The translations under genes were made by a program, and so were the position numbers. This document shows, piece after piece, positions 19,861 to 29,275 of a DNA stretch of 64,000 bases. Positions within the stretch are counted from its first letter, which is position 1, and each line of letters begins with the position of its first letter. The stretch covers positions 62,001 to 126,000 of the forward strand of contig NZ_QWEV01000005.1 in NCBI RefSeq assembly GCF_003858395.1, read 5' to 3'. Below the pieces are notes generated by a model. That model ran no database searches. It saw nothing but the letters and a program-made list of their open reading frames with translations, and was not told the DNA's origin. The DNA comes from Acidipila sp. EB88 (GTDB taxonomy: Bacteria; Acidobacteriota; Terriglobia; Terriglobales; Acidobacteriaceae).

Positions 19861-20684
19861 CCTGGCGAAGTACCGCCTATGGCTGTTGAGATCTCCCCCG
19901 CCGCCTCGCGGAGTGCCTTCAACACCTCCGGCTCCTTCACCTTGCTCCCTGAAAGCTCTATGAACGGGACCGTAAGGGCTGCCACTGCAGACTGCCTCCC
20001 GTCGAGAATGGGACAGCTCAGGTTAGTGACACCCTTAACTAAGTAACTCCCCTGCCGCTCGAAGCCTGCTTGGGCGATACGTTTCAGGTGCGAGTTCAAG
20101 CCACGCGGCATGGCACGACCGGCTTCTCGCTTCCAATCCCGCAGCGTTCGTTCCCGCTGGGCGTCACTCATGTGGGCTAGCAGCACGTAGCCGCTTGCCG
20201 CCTCCATGATATCCACTGTGGAACCAGGTTTCACAAAGAAGCCAATCGGGGTCGGCGCATTGACCTGCGACAAGATGACCAGGCGACCACCTTCGAGCAC
20301 CGCCAGATGACAGGACTGAAGGATGTCGTGTGCCAGGTGATACATGACAGGAAGGGCTGTGGCAATCAGCCTCTCAGTCGGCGGGTGCTGCTGAACCATT
20401 TTGAACATCTTGAGCGTCAACGACACTCTCTCACCTTCCACCTGTGCGATGTATCCACGCCGCTCAAGGCAGATGAGCATCCTGAAGATCTCTGAGGCCG
20501 TCCGATTCAGGGCTCGCGCGATCTGCGACTTTGTAAGACCGTCTGGAGCAGAAGCCAGAAGCTCCAGAACATCCAGCCCCTTTTCGAGCGCTGGGACCGC
20601 ATAGCTGTCATTCTCAGACAATGCACGCACCCTCGTTTCCAACGCGGAGACTTTGGACATCGCGATCTTTCTACTGTTCACCAT
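19857..20684 (-). CDS. IclR-family transcriptional regulator of the L-fucose locus
   Basis: A 275-residue protein with an N-terminal winged helix-turn-helix (YAVPALEKGLDVLELLAS, LTKSQIARALNRTASEIFRML) and a C-terminal effector-binding domain (CHLAVLEGGRLVILSQVNAP, ILDGRQSAVAALTVPF). It sits convergent to fucP at the end of the catabolic operon. IclR proteins often sense a pathway intermediate and bind short palindromes; such a palindrome occurs 8 nt upstream of its ATG, suggesting autoregulation. Control of the fuc genes is inferred from position only. Confidence 0.9.
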   Translation of the reverse strand: MVNSRKIAMSKVSALETRVRALSENDSYAVPALEKGLDVLELLASAPDGLTKSQIARALNRTASEIFRMLICLERRGYIAQVEGERVSLTLKMFKMVQQHPPTERLIATALPVMYHLAHDILQSCHLAVLEGGRLVILSQVNAPTPIGFFVKPGSTVDIMEAASGYVLLAHMSDAQRERTLRDWKREAGRAMPRGLNSHLKRIAQAGFERQGSYLVKGVTNLSCPILDGRQSAVAALTVPFIELSGSKVKEPEVLKALREAAGEISTAIGGTSPG

Positions 20685-20691
20685 TGGAGTA

Positions 20692-20710
20692 GTTTCAGAT
20701 TATCCGAAAC
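20692..20710. promoter_or_regulatory. 19-bp palindrome, candidate IclR autoregulatory operator
   Basis: GTTTC-A-GAT-T-ATC-C-GAAAC is an inverted repeat in which 8 of 9 base pairs match around a single central base. It lies immediately upstream of the IclR start codon at 20684, where a bound repressor would block transcription or initiation. Confidence 0.6.
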
Positions 20711-20925
20711 CATGATGCTCGGTGGTCATGATTGAATGGTTCAGAGCAAGCGTTGAAGGTGCTGGGCTTTCCGTTTGGTCCAGTCGAGTCGTGGCCATGT
20801 GCACGCTGGGCGATGATGCGTATCCGATGAATCAGGTTCTCTTTTCATCACTTTTTCCAACGCCTCACGGTTCCTCACTCAGTATCAGCAGGGCTGTTCG
20901 TGTTGTACACTCCCGCATCAGGTCA

Positions 20926-21250
20926 TCACTTCGAAATCGGCATTCGCTCTGCTACCGGCACGATGCCGCCTCTGACGAGAGTCAGATCGGAGCCTGCTGC
21001 CCTTTCGCGAAGTCTCTTCACTTCCTGATAGGCAGAACTGGTTGACCAATGCCGTGCTTTTTGCATCGACGGAAATTCAAAGAGGACGACTCCCCGCACA
21101 CCGGCATCGCCCTCAAAGATTCCAACGGCGCGTAAGCCACCACTGGCTTCGCTTCGACCTCTCGAAACGCTGCTGCAACGTTGGTCCACTACTGTTCGAG
21201 GCGCTTGCGATCAGCAAGGCGTCTACACGCTGCTTGAGATACGCGGGCAT
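20926..21250 (-). pseudogene. DUF1330-like protein remnant with disrupted frame
   Basis: A good start signal (AAGGAGACAAC then ATG at 21250) opens a frame MPAYLKQRVDALL that stops after 45 codons. From about 21189 a different frame reads EASGGLRAVGIFEGDAG, then VVLFEFPSMQKARHW and the TLVRGG end, the usual C-terminal half of DUF1330 (EFPS ... SPEYQ-like) proteins. The two parts do not join by a single indel that I could identify, and the middle is poorly conserved, so the gene appears decayed. Function of DUF1330 is not established. Confidence 0.5.
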
Positions 21251-21417
21251 GTTGTCTCCTTCTGCTTTGAGCGGTTCGGCATGGCATCTATCCCGAGAGG
21301 ATGTCGCGGAGACTCGCTTATCGCTCCAGGCAAATCAGCCCGGCAGCAAGGATAAAGCGGCGCTTTCCGCTATGGCTTCCCACGATCACATGCATGTCGA
21401 TGGCCAATGTTCTGTGG

Positions 21418-22623
21418 TCATACATACGTGAGCCACCCGTTGCGATGGCGACGCTTTAGCCCGGCGTACCACCGGCAGGTGGGGTAGAGCATGGCAACAA
21501 TCGCTACCCATACCAGATATGAGACTGCTAGAGGAAAGCCGTAATCTACAGGGAACATCGCAGGCGGGCTTCCCATTGAGGGCGGAGCAATAAAAACAAA
21601 CGTCTTCCATCCATACCGAACCAGGTTCAGGAGAATCGCGAGCGTGTGGGCCAGGAAGAGGTGGGCTACGTAGTAGAACAAGGGCACGCGGCCAAAAACA
21701 ATCAGCGGGTTGCCTTCGGAAAGCTTCCGCTGCTCAAGCGCCGCGAGTGCAAACAAAGCCGGACCGAGTGTCATCAGCAGGAAGTCGAGTGATGGCGGGT
21801 ACTTGGTCACGTTCAGAAATGAAAGCACAGAGAACGAGAAAGACGCTTGCTTCGACCAAGCAGATGGATCGCCGTAGCTGTTGTACAAACGCAGCAATAC
21901 GAAGCAGGCCGTTACTCCGAACCCGGTCATCGTCAGCCAGCGCGCTCTCCGCGCGGGCGTCCATCGGTAGGCGTGTCCTAAACAGAACCCAGACGACATA
22001 ACAGCGATCCACGGCAGCACCGGGTACGCGCTGATGAAAGTGACATGGGCCACCCTGAATGCGCCTGGTTGATGGAGCACGTTCCACAACCATGCGACGG
22101 CACCAAAGCGCGAAGCTTCGATACCGTCGAGAAGGTTGTGCCCAGCGATAATGGCCACGCTGGCAATGGCCAGGACGCGCACCGGTAGATACACCAGCGC
22201 TGCTAGAGCAATCATGCTCACGCCGATTGCCCACAGGATGATGAGCAGGACAGGAGAACCTGTAAACGGCCATGAGGAGAACATGATGAGGCGCAGTACT
22301 GTGAGCTCAAGCACGATGAGGACGAGCCCACGAGTAAACAGGTAGAGCGAGAGTTCCGACCTCGAACGATGGCCGCGCGACATCCACAGGTACGCACTGA
22401 TACCGGCCGTCAGGATAAATACAGGCGCGCACATATGCGTGATCCAGCGTGTCAGAAAAAGAGGGATGCTGGTGCGAGCCAGGTCAGTGGGCGAGAAGAG
22501 CATGGCGCGGTGATCGATAAAGTCGCGAACGTGATCTATAGCCATCAAGAGCATGGCAATGCCACGAACAGCGTCGACCGATTGAAGCCGCGGCTCTGGT
22601 GAAGTCACGCTGCTGGTACTCAT
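21418..22623 (-). CDS. DUF1624 / heparan-alpha-glucosaminide N-acetyltransferase-like membrane protein
   Basis: A 401-residue protein with about ten hydrophobic segments. The N-terminal motif SVDAVRGIAMLLMAIDHVRDF matches the (L)D..RG..(I/M)..M...H.R.F pattern of DUF1624/HGSNAT-like acyltransferases. Later landmarks are GRVPLFYYVAHLFLAH and the hydrophobic PWIAVMSSGFCLGHAYRW. Family members are thought to transfer acyl groups to sugars at the membrane; the substrate here is unknown. It has no evident operon partner. The start (ATG 22623) has only a weak ribosome binding site. Confidence 0.8.
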   Translation of the reverse strand: MSTSSVTSPEPRLQSVDAVRGIAMLLMAIDHVRDFIDHRAMLFSPTDLARTSIPLFLTRWITHMCAPVFILTAGISAYLWMSRGHRSRSELSLYLFTRGLVLIVLELTVLRLIMFSSWPFTGSPVLLIILWAIGVSMIALAALVYLPVRVLAIASVAIIAGHNLLDGIEASRFGAVAWLWNVLHQPGAFRVAHVTFISAYPVLPWIAVMSSGFCLGHAYRWTPARRARWLTMTGFGVTACFVLLRLYNSYGDPSAWSKQASFSFSVLSFLNVTKYPPSLDFLLMTLGPALFALAALEQRKLSEGNPLIVFGRVPLFYYVAHLFLAHTLAILLNLVRYGWKTFVFIAPPSMGSPPAMFPVDYGFPLAVSYLVWVAIVAMLYPTCRWYAGLKRRHRNGWLTYV

Positions 22624-23070
22624 GAGGGCAGCATACTCGCGATCCGGTTTGTGGGGGAACGACTACGGCTCGCAAGCATCCAGAACAACGTACCGGCGAT
22701 CAAGTGGTAGACGTGTTGGCGCTTCAGCTAGGGTCGCCGTGTGGGTAGTTGACAACGCCTGGGATCACCGTGGGCTCTCTTGAAAATGACTGCGTCCCCG
22801 GCTTCACGAGAGTTGCCAAAATCGAGTTTGGATCCCACCGTTTGCTCTCTGCGCTGGAGTTCTCTGCCGCGAGTGGAACCCGCGTGGGCATGGCAAGGTG
22901 GTGCGACTGAACAGGAAAGGCGATTGGAGATGTAGTTACAGGGCTGACTCTTCTCACCAGTCTGTGCTTTGGGCCGGACGGCGCTCCCATTCCAGACGGA
23001 GGAGGCACCCCTCCCCTGGCGATAAGCGTACCCTCGCCGTCGCAGCAAACCACAGCATCGCCGTGCAGCC
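22624..23070. other. 447-bp intergenic region, nothing identified
   Basis: The gap between the DUF1624 gene and the 3' end of the ABC permease holds no frame with recognisable features and no clear hairpin terminator. Confidence 0.5.
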
Positions 23071-25725
23071 TTACTCTTCCCGCAATACTTCCAAAGGCTT
23101 TTGCCCAAGAATGCGCCAGCTTGCCAGCCAGCCGGTGAGGATTGCAAGCACCGCTGTGAGCAGCACACCCGAGATCTCTGCCACCGGGTCGGATATAAAC
23201 GGCACGTCCGCCAGGTGCAGCAGCACGCGGGAAAGTCCGTTTGCGAAGATAGCGCCCGAACAGCCGGAAAGCAAACCGAGCACCAGGAACTCCACCGAGA
23301 AAACGCCGGCGATCCGGGCCCGCGTCGCGCCCAGCGTCTTGAGCACAACCACCTCGCGCACCCTGCGAAAACGCGTGCTGGCGATACTGGACGCGAGGAT
23401 GACCATGCCGGACAGAATCGAGAAGCCTGCAAGGAAGCGGATCACAATCGTGATCTGTCCGACGACCTGCTGGATGGTGTCGAGGATGTCGGCGATGTTG
23501 ATCGCGGTCACGGTGGGGTAGTGCGCAAACAGCACGCGCTGCAACTCGCCAATGCTCTTGGGCTGCATGTGCACGGCTGCGTACCAGACAACCGGCATGC
23601 CGCTGAGCTGCGCCGGGGCAAAGATGAACTCGCTCCGGCTCGAGATATGCTGGCCGTCCACCTTGTAGATCGCACTGACCGTGGAGTTGAAGTGCTGTCC
23701 GTCCGACGAGAAGCCAACCTGCGATCCGACGTGCAGGTGCATGCGCTTAGCCACGCGGTCGATCACTGCAACCGAGTGCGCATCGTTGCTGGCCCACCAT
23801 GTTCCCTGCTCCACGGTAATCCCGGCTGGCGGCTGGTCGCTCCAGGTAAACGACAGGGTGCGGCGCAGGCGCATGGGGTACTGCTTGCGATCGAGCTTCT
23901 GGACCGGGGTGCCCTCGAGTGAGTCCAGGCTGCCCGTGAGGATGGGCAAAGCTTCGAAGTTCTTCTCGGCGCCGGTCTGGGATGTGACCAGCTGCCGCAC
24001 CCCTTCCAGTTCGTTCGACGCGATGTCGATCAGGAAAACGTTGGGCGTGTTGGAGGCCATTGCGGTGTGCATCCGCTCCACGATGGAGCGTTGCATCAGG
24101 AACACGCTGAGGATGAGCATGACCCCGACGCCCAGTGCTGCAAGCACTGCAGCGGACTGGTTGCCGGGCCGGTACAGGTTAGCCAGGCCATGGCGCAGGA
24201 TCGATGGAAGCGCCAGTCGCGTCCGGTCGAGTGCCGCGCGAAGCACACGCAACAACGTTGAGGCGAGCAGCAGCAGGATCAGCAGTGAGGCTGCGAGTGA
24301 ACCCGCGAACCAGCCCCCGCCCTTCCATGAATCTGAAAGCAGCGCCGCGATGGCAGCGAGTGCCAGCACGATGACGCTGCAGGCCACCAGTTGCACCCAG
24401 GCGCCGCGCAGCCGGCGAAAAAAGGAGCGCACCCGCTGCCCTTCTTCCGGCGCCTCCACCAGTCGGCGAAGCACCACGCTCGGGCGAATGTCGCGCACCT
24501 CAAGCAAAGGCGGCAAAGCAAAGAGCATGGTCGTGAGGATGCCCGTGGCAAACGCACCCAGCACGGGGAGCCACGGCAGGCGCAGCGGCGGACGAATGGG
24601 CAGCAGCGACCCGAGCACACTGGGCAGCACCCACTCAACAGCGACGCCAAACACCACGCCCAGCAACGCACCGGCGCAGCCGAGCAGCAGCGTCTGCAAA
24701 ATGTAAATGCGCAGAATGTCGGCCGAGCGCGCGCCCATGGACTTCATAATGGCGATGCCATCGATGCGCTGCTGCAGGTGCGCGCGCATCGCCATGGCAA
24801 CGCCGATGGCGCCCAGGACCATGGCTACCAGGCAGATCAGGCTCAGCAGGCCGCGTGCTTCGTCGAGCCCCTCGGTCAACTCGGGCGAGCCTTCGCGAAA
24901 GTCGGCCACCTGTGCCTCAGGCAGCGCGTGTTCGAGATACTGGCGATCCTTCTGGATCGATGACTGCAGAGGCAGCTTGAAGAGGAAGCGCTCCGTCGAG
25001 CGGCTGCCGGGCTGCAGCAGGCCGATCGCCTCCACTGCGTGCCGGGTCATCATGACGCGGGGCCCGATGCCGACGCCTGCGGTGAGACGATCTGGCTCTT
25101 TCGCAATCAGCGCCGTGATCTTGAACGGCTGGCCGCCGATTCGCAGCATGGCGCCAACCTGAGTGTGGAGGCGCACCAGCAGGCTCTCGTCGACCACTAC
25201 CGAATGGTCCCCGATGGCCTGGGCAAACGGCAGCGACGGCTGAAGCTTCAACGTGCCGTAGAACGGGTACACCGCTGGATCGACGACCTTGAGGGAGACC
25301 AGCAGGGGCACGGGATCGCCGACCACGCCGGCCATGGAGGCCATCTCGGTCACCTGCGTCATCTGCGCGCCGGTGCGATCTGCAAAGTGGGCGAGACGCG
25401 TTGCTTCGTCCGGGCGCAGCGCACGGCTCATGCGCGCGGACAGGTCTGCGGCAAGGATCGAGCGGGCCTGCCCGAGCAGCGTTGTGGAGAAGGAGTCGGC
25501 AAACCCCCGCACGCCGGTGAGCGCGCCGACGCCGATCGCGACAGACAGAATCACGAACACAAACTTAACCCGGGCAAAGAGCAGCTCCCGCGCGGCGATA
25601 CGCAGCGCAGTGCGCCAGGGCAACGCAGGCTTGGTGCCGGAGGAGGCGATGGACTGAGCAGGGAGAGGCCGAGGCGAAGGTGGCGCGTCGGACAGATCAG
25701 GAATCCATTCCGGGGTCAGCGCCAT
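23071..25725 (-). CDS. ABC transporter permease, FtsX/MacB-like (YbbP type)
   Basis: An 884-residue permease in the two-half FtsX arrangement. After a cytoplasmic N-terminus comes a first membrane segment (VFVILSVAIGVGALTGV), a large extracytoplasmic domain, three membrane helices of an FtsX domain (LICLVAMVLGAIGVAMAMR), then a second, similar set ending FLVLGLLSGCSGAIF ... LEVLREE. Length and layout match YbbP of E. coli. Its start follows the ATPase stop directly (TAAATG). These exporters usually move lipids, lipoproteins or peptides, or extract hydrophobic compounds. A lysophospholipase-like esterase gene is divergent upstream, as in E. coli. Confidence 0.88.
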   Translation of the reverse strand: MALTPEWIPDLSDAPPSPRPLPAQSIASSGTKPALPWRTALRIAARELLFARVKFVFVILSVAIGVGALTGVRGFADSFSTTLLGQARSILAADLSARMSRALRPDEATRLAHFADRTGAQMTQVTEMASMAGVVGDPVPLLVSLKVVDPAVYPFYGTLKLQPSLPFAQAIGDHSVVVDESLLVRLHTQVGAMLRIGGQPFKITALIAKEPDRLTAGVGIGPRVMMTRHAVEAIGLLQPGSRSTERFLFKLPLQSSIQKDRQYLEHALPEAQVADFREGSPELTEGLDEARGLLSLICLVAMVLGAIGVAMAMRAHLQQRIDGIAIMKSMGARSADILRIYILQTLLLGCAGALLGVVFGVAVEWVLPSVLGSLLPIRPPLRLPWLPVLGAFATGILTTMLFALPPLLEVRDIRPSVVLRRLVEAPEEGQRVRSFFRRLRGAWVQLVACSVIVLALAAIAALLSDSWKGGGWFAGSLAASLLILLLLASTLLRVLRAALDRTRLALPSILRHGLANLYRPGNQSAAVLAALGVGVMLILSVFLMQRSIVERMHTAMASNTPNVFLIDIASNELEGVRQLVTSQTGAEKNFEALPILTGSLDSLEGTPVQKLDRKQYPMRLRRTLSFTWSDQPPAGITVEQGTWWASNDAHSVAVIDRVAKRMHLHVGSQVGFSSDGQHFNSTVSAIYKVDGQHISSRSEFIFAPAQLSGMPVVWYAAVHMQPKSIGELQRVLFAHYPTVTAINIADILDTIQQVVGQITIVIRFLAGFSILSGMVILASSIASTRFRRVREVVVLKTLGATRARIAGVFSVEFLVLGLLSGCSGAIFANGLSRVLLHLADVPFISDPVAEISGVLLTAVLAILTGWLASWRILGQKPLEVLREE

Positions 25726-26499
25726 TTACCGCGACCCCGCATCCGGGTGCGCATCGTCGGAGGCGTTCCCGAGACCGATTGGCAGCCACGCAATGCCCTC
25801 GCTGTCGGTGCCTTCCGCTGCCGTCCCGTGCACCATCTCGTCCTTGACGATCATACCGTCGCGCAGAATGATGCGGCGGTCGGCACGCGCCGCGATCTGC
25901 GGATCGTGCGTGACCATGACCAGCGTTGTACCTGCCTCGCGCTGGCGGGTCGTCAGCAGCTCGAGCACGTGCTGTCCATTCGCGGTGTCGAGATTGCCGG
26001 TGGGCTCGTCGGCCAGCACGATCGGGGGTTCCAGCACAAAGGCGCGAGCCAGCGCGACCCGCTGCTGCTCGCCGCCCGACAACTGCACAGGATAGTGGTG
26101 CAACCGGCTGCCCAGCCCTACACTCTCGAGCAACGCACGCGCGCGTGCCTTGCCGTCCCCGCGCGCATTCAGCTCAAACGGCAGCAGAACATTCTCAAAG
26201 GCGGTCAGTGTGGGAATGAGCTGGTAGCTCTGAAACACAAAGCCGATGCGCTGCCCGCGCACCTGCGCGAGACGATCCTCGGCCATGTGGCTGATGTCCA
26301 CCCCATCCACAAGCACCTGGCCTTCGCTGGGCGAGTCAAGCCCCGCCAGGAGGCCCAGCAGCGTGCTCTTGCCTGACCCGGACGAGCCCATGATGGCGAC
26401 AAACTGGCCGCGCGGCACAAGGAGGTCGATCCCTTTCAGGATTTCAACCGTGGTGCTGCCGTTCCGCATTCGCTTCCAAACTCCGCGTGCCTCTACCAT
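25726..26499 (-). CDS. ABC transporter ATP-binding protein (YbbA/LolD type)
   Basis: A 257-residue ATPase with Walker A GSSGSGKST, Q-loop FVFQSYQLIPTLTAFENV, signature LSGGEQQRVALARA, Walker B IVLADEPTGNLD and switch His in VMVTHDPQ. The MacB/LolD-type sequence agrees with the FtsX-like permease that follows without a gap. The start MVEARGVWKRM has GGAG about 10 nt upstream; an ORF extension to 26625 lies in the divergent promoter region and is not used. Confidence 0.92.
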   Translation of the reverse strand: MVEARGVWKRMRNGSTTVEILKGIDLLVPRGQFVAIMGSSGSGKSTLLGLLAGLDSPSEGQVLVDGVDISHMAEDRLAQVRGQRIGFVFQSYQLIPTLTAFENVLLPFELNARGDGKARARALLESVGLGSRLHHYPVQLSGGEQQRVALARAFVLEPPIVLADEPTGNLDTANGQHVLELLTTRQREAGTTLVMVTHDPQIAARADRRIILRDGMIVKDEMVHGTAAEGTDSEGIAWLPIGLGNASDDAHPDAGSR

Positions 26500-26624
26500 T
26501 GCGCTTGCTCCACTTCCAATAACCGTCCTTGTTTGACGCAGGCGGTGTGCAAAACAGACGCACACGCGCTCCAATCCCATTCGAGCATGAGCGCTCGGTA
26601 CGGCTCCACTAAACTGGAGCAACA

Positions 26625-27290
26625 ATGCGACGCCACGTCCCAGCTATTTTCATCCGGTCCAAGGCCGGCATCCTCGCAGCTCTTCTGGCAGGCTGTTCGA
26701 CGCTGCCCGCGTCTGCACAGCACAAGCCATCTGCACCCCGCACCCAGACAGTGGTCTGCTTTGGCGACAGCCTGACCGCCGGTTATGGTGCGGCACCCGG
26801 CACCAGCTACCCTGACTTTCTGCGCAAGGCGCTGGAAGCCGCCAGCTACCACGCGACCATCCTGAACCAGGGCATAAGCGGCAACACCACCAAGGATGGC
26901 GTAAGCCGGGTCGCAAACATCATCGCCGAGCATCCATCGCTGGTTCTGCTTGAGTTTGGAGCCAACGACGGCCTGCGCGGGCAGCCCGTGGACGGTATCC
27001 AGCGCAACCTCGTCACCATGATTGAGGCTCTGCAGCACGCGCATATCAAGGTGCTGCTGCTGGGTATGCAGCTACCGCCCAATCTCGGGCCTGACTACGT
27101 CAAGCCTTTCGACGCGATGTACCCGGCGCTGGCAGCGCGGTACAAGCTGCGGCTTGTACCGTTCCTGCTCAAGGATGTGTATGGACACGACGAGTTGATG
27201 AGCGCCGACTCCATGCATCCGAACGGCGCGGGCTATGCGCAGGTCGCGCGCAACGTGCTGCCGTTTGTGGAGCCGCTGCTCGAAAAGTAG
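26625..27290 (+). CDS. tesA: SGNH-family arylesterase / acyl-CoA thioesterase I-like (TesA)
   Basis: A 221-residue exported esterase with a signal peptide that contains a possible lipobox (ALLAGC). SGNH blocks are VVCFGDSLTAGYG (Ser), LNQGISGNTT (Gly), EFGANDGLRG (Asn) and DSMHPNGAGY (Asp/His). Homologues hydrolyse short acyl esters, acyl-CoAs and lysophospholipids. It starts with GGAG 5 nt upstream and is divergent from the ybbA/ybbP-like ABC genes, the same arrangement as E. coli tesA-ybbAP. Confidence 0.9.
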   Translation: MRRHVPAIFIRSKAGILAALLAGCSTLPASAQHKPSAPRTQTVVCFGDSLTAGYGAAPGTSYPDFLRKALEAASYHATILNQGISGNTTKDGVSRVANIIAEHPSLVLLEFGANDGLRGQPVDGIQRNLVTMIEALQHAHIKVLLLGMQLPPNLGPDYVKPFDAMYPALAARYKLRLVPFLLKDVYGHDELMSADSMHPNGAGYAQVARNVLPFVEPLLEK

Positions 27291-27294
27291 CGGC

Positions 27295-28185
27295 TTACAG
27301 CAGCACGATGGACGGCTGAAACAACACGCCCGCCACCCTGTCCACGACCGCAGCCAGCTGCTGCTGGCCGGCAAACACCTTCACCACCGGTGCATCTGAG
27401 AACTCGGGCAGCGCCACGGCATTGCCATGGCGGATGCGCTCCAGGGTGCTCGCGTCCGCTGTGACATTCGGGATCTGCGGCAGCAGCAGTCGAGGATGGC
27501 AGAGCTTCAGCTCGAGCGTGCCAGCCGCTGCCCGGGCTTCGATCTCGGCCAGAGTGAAGGCGTCCTCAAGCCGCAACGGCCCGGCCGTAACCCGCCGCAA
27601 AGCCGCAAGATGCGCCCCGCAGCCTGCCTGCTGTCCCATGGCGTGCGCCACCGAGCGCACATAGCCACCGGCCGAGATGCGCAGCAGAAAAATCGCATCC
27701 ACCGTGCCGTCCGGCAGCGGCTCCACACTCTCGATCACGAACTCGTCCACGGTGATCCTGGCAGGGCGCAGCGCGGGCGTTTCGCCGGCGCGGGCAATGG
27801 CATACGCGGGCTTCCCACCGATCTTCTTGGCGGAGTAAGCCGGCGGCATCTGCTCGCTCTCTCCCAGAAACGTCGCGGCCATGGCGCGCATGCTTGCGAG
27901 CGTCACCGACGGCGCAACCAGGGTGCCCGCGGGCTGTCCCTCGGCATCGAAAGTGTCGGTCGCGAAGCCGAAGCGAATCACCCCGGTGTAGGTCTTCGCG
28001 AGCGCCCCGTAGAACTTCGCAAGGCGGGTCCATTTTCCCAGAAGGAGGGGCAGCAGGCCCGTCGCCATCGGATCCAGCGTGCCGAGGTGCCCGACCGACT
28101 TTTCGCCGGTGGCACGGCGCACCCTTGCCACAACGTCGTGCGAGGTCATTCCTCCGGGCTTGTCTACCAGCAGCAGCGCGTTCAA
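27295..28185 (-). CDS. truB: tRNA pseudouridine(55) synthase TruB
   Basis: A 296-residue enzyme that makes pseudouridine 55 in the T-loop of tRNAs. N-terminal [16 protein letters not shown], catalytic Asp38 in [16 protein letters not shown], then [17 protein letters not shown] and [13 protein letters not shown] are diagnostic. The start is TTG at 28185, overlapping the folE stop codon (TTGA), with AGGAG about 7 nt upstream; the first internal ATG would remove the conserved LLLVDKP strand. The C-terminal region resembles a short PUA-like extension. Confidence 0.95.
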   Translation of the reverse strand: MNALLLVDKPGGMTSHDVVARVRRATGEKSVGHLGTLDPMATGLLPLLLGKWTRLAKFYGALAKTYTGVIRFGFATDTFDAEGQPAGTLVAPSVTLASMRAMAATFLGESEQMPPAYSAKKIGGKPAYAIARAGETPALRPARITVDEFVIESVEPLPDGTVDAIFLLRISAGGYVRSVAHAMGQQAGCGAHLAALRRVTAGPLRLEDAFTLAEIEARAAAGTLELKLCHPRLLLPQIPNVTADASTLERIRHGNAVALPEFSDAPVVKVFAGQQQLAAVVDRVAGVLFQPSIVLL

Positions 28186-28828
28186 GAACGGGCTCCTGCG
28201 CGTACGAGCGAGAGAAACTCCGCGCGCGTGCGCTGCTTCTGAAACACACCCAGCATCGCGGAGGTCACAGTTTGCGAGGCCTGCTTTTCAACGCCGCGCA
28301 TCATCATGCACAGGTGCTGCGCCTCGATCACCACGCCCACACCCATCGGCCCGATCGCCTCCTCCACGGCTTCGGCGATCTGCCGGGTCATGCGCTCCTG
28401 CACCTGCAGGCGGCGCGCGAATACGTTCACCAGGCGCGGCAGCTTGCTCAGCCCTACCACCTTGCCTTGGGGAATGTAGGCAATGTGCACCTTGCCGAAA
28501 AACGGCAGCATGTGGTGTTCGCACAGCGAATACATCTCGATGTCGCGCACGATCACCATCTCGTCGTAGTCCACCTCAAACAGGGCCGAGCGCAGGATAT
28601 CGGCGGGGTCCTGGTCCAGGCCGCTGGTCAGGAACTGCATGGCCTTGGCGGCGCGCTCGGGGTGCGCAACAGTCCGTCACGCGATGGGTCCCGGTCAAAG
28701 CGATAGATCAGCTCACGGTAGAGCTCTTCCGTGGTGACATCCCCAAGTCGGCTTGCTGGCAGCGTCGCATTGGCTGCCTGCGCCTCCTGCTCGTTGGTTT
28801 CACTTCCTGCATCGTTGTTCTTGCTCAT
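28182..28828 (-). pseudogene. folE: GTP cyclohydrolase I, single-base frameshift
   Basis: The N-terminal frame starts at ATG 28828 ([11 protein letters not shown]) and reads [16 protein letters not shown], then shifts into an unrelated tail. The next frame gives [40 protein letters not shown] and [18 protein letters not shown], the zinc-binding Cys/His and C-terminal parts of FolE. Restoring one C in the four-C run (minus strand; plus-strand GGGG at 28659-28662) yields TPERAAKAM and one 215-codon frame, the normal family length. FolE makes 7,8-dihydroneopterin triphosphate for folate, biopterin and deazapurine pathways. As the rest of the gene is intact and highly conserved, a sequence error is a serious possibility. 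Confidence 0.85.
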
Positions 28829-29268
28829 TGCTTCACAAAGCCCTTGCTTCCCGGCGCTGGTGCGCTGCCGCGATAGATAAAAAAGTTGTTCTGCGTCTCT
28901 TCCAGACGGACCTGCCGCAGCATACCGGGTGGGAGCGCCGCGTCGATACGGTTGAAGATTTCCATGCACACGTGCTCGCTGGTTGGCACGCGACCGGCAA
29001 AGGCGGGGTGGAGATTGAGGTTACTGTGACCGAACGGCTCAAGCACCTCGCGCGCAACCAGTGCGTCGAGTTCCACCAGGTCCAGTACCATCCCGGTCAC
29101 ACCTTCGACTTGCCCTCCCACCAATACCTCTGCCATGTAATTGTGCCCGTGTCCATGCGGGTTGGCACACTTGCCAAAGTGCTCCTGGTTGCGCACCTCA
29201 TCCCACTCCGGACAGAAAAGCCGGTGCGACGCCGAGAAACAATATCGCCTGCCGAGGTACGCGTGCAT
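28825..29268 (-). CDS. 6-pyruvoyl-tetrahydropterin synthase / QueD-family protein (copy 1)
   Basis: A 147-residue PTPS-fold protein. The N-terminal zinc His lies in SASHRL; the motif [13 protein letters not shown] holds the catalytic Cys and two zinc His residues; [13 protein letters not shown] and the C-terminal [13 protein letters not shown] complete the fold. The GKCxNPxGHGHNY form is that of 6-pyruvoyl-tetrahydropterin synthases; QueD-type 6-carboxytetrahydropterin synthase activity is the alternative. It starts with AGGACC upstream and its stop overlaps the folE start by 4 bp (ATGA), so the folE product is probably its substrate source. Confidence 0.87.
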   Translation of the reverse strand: MHAYLGRRYCFSASHRLFCPEWDEVRNQEHFGKCANPHGHGHNYMAEVLVGGQVEGVTGMVLDLVELDALVAREVLEPFGHSNLNLHPAFAGRVPTSEHVCMEIFNRIDAALPPGMLRQVRLEETQNNFFIYRGSAPAPGSKGFVKQ

Positions 29269-29275
29269 GCAGGTC

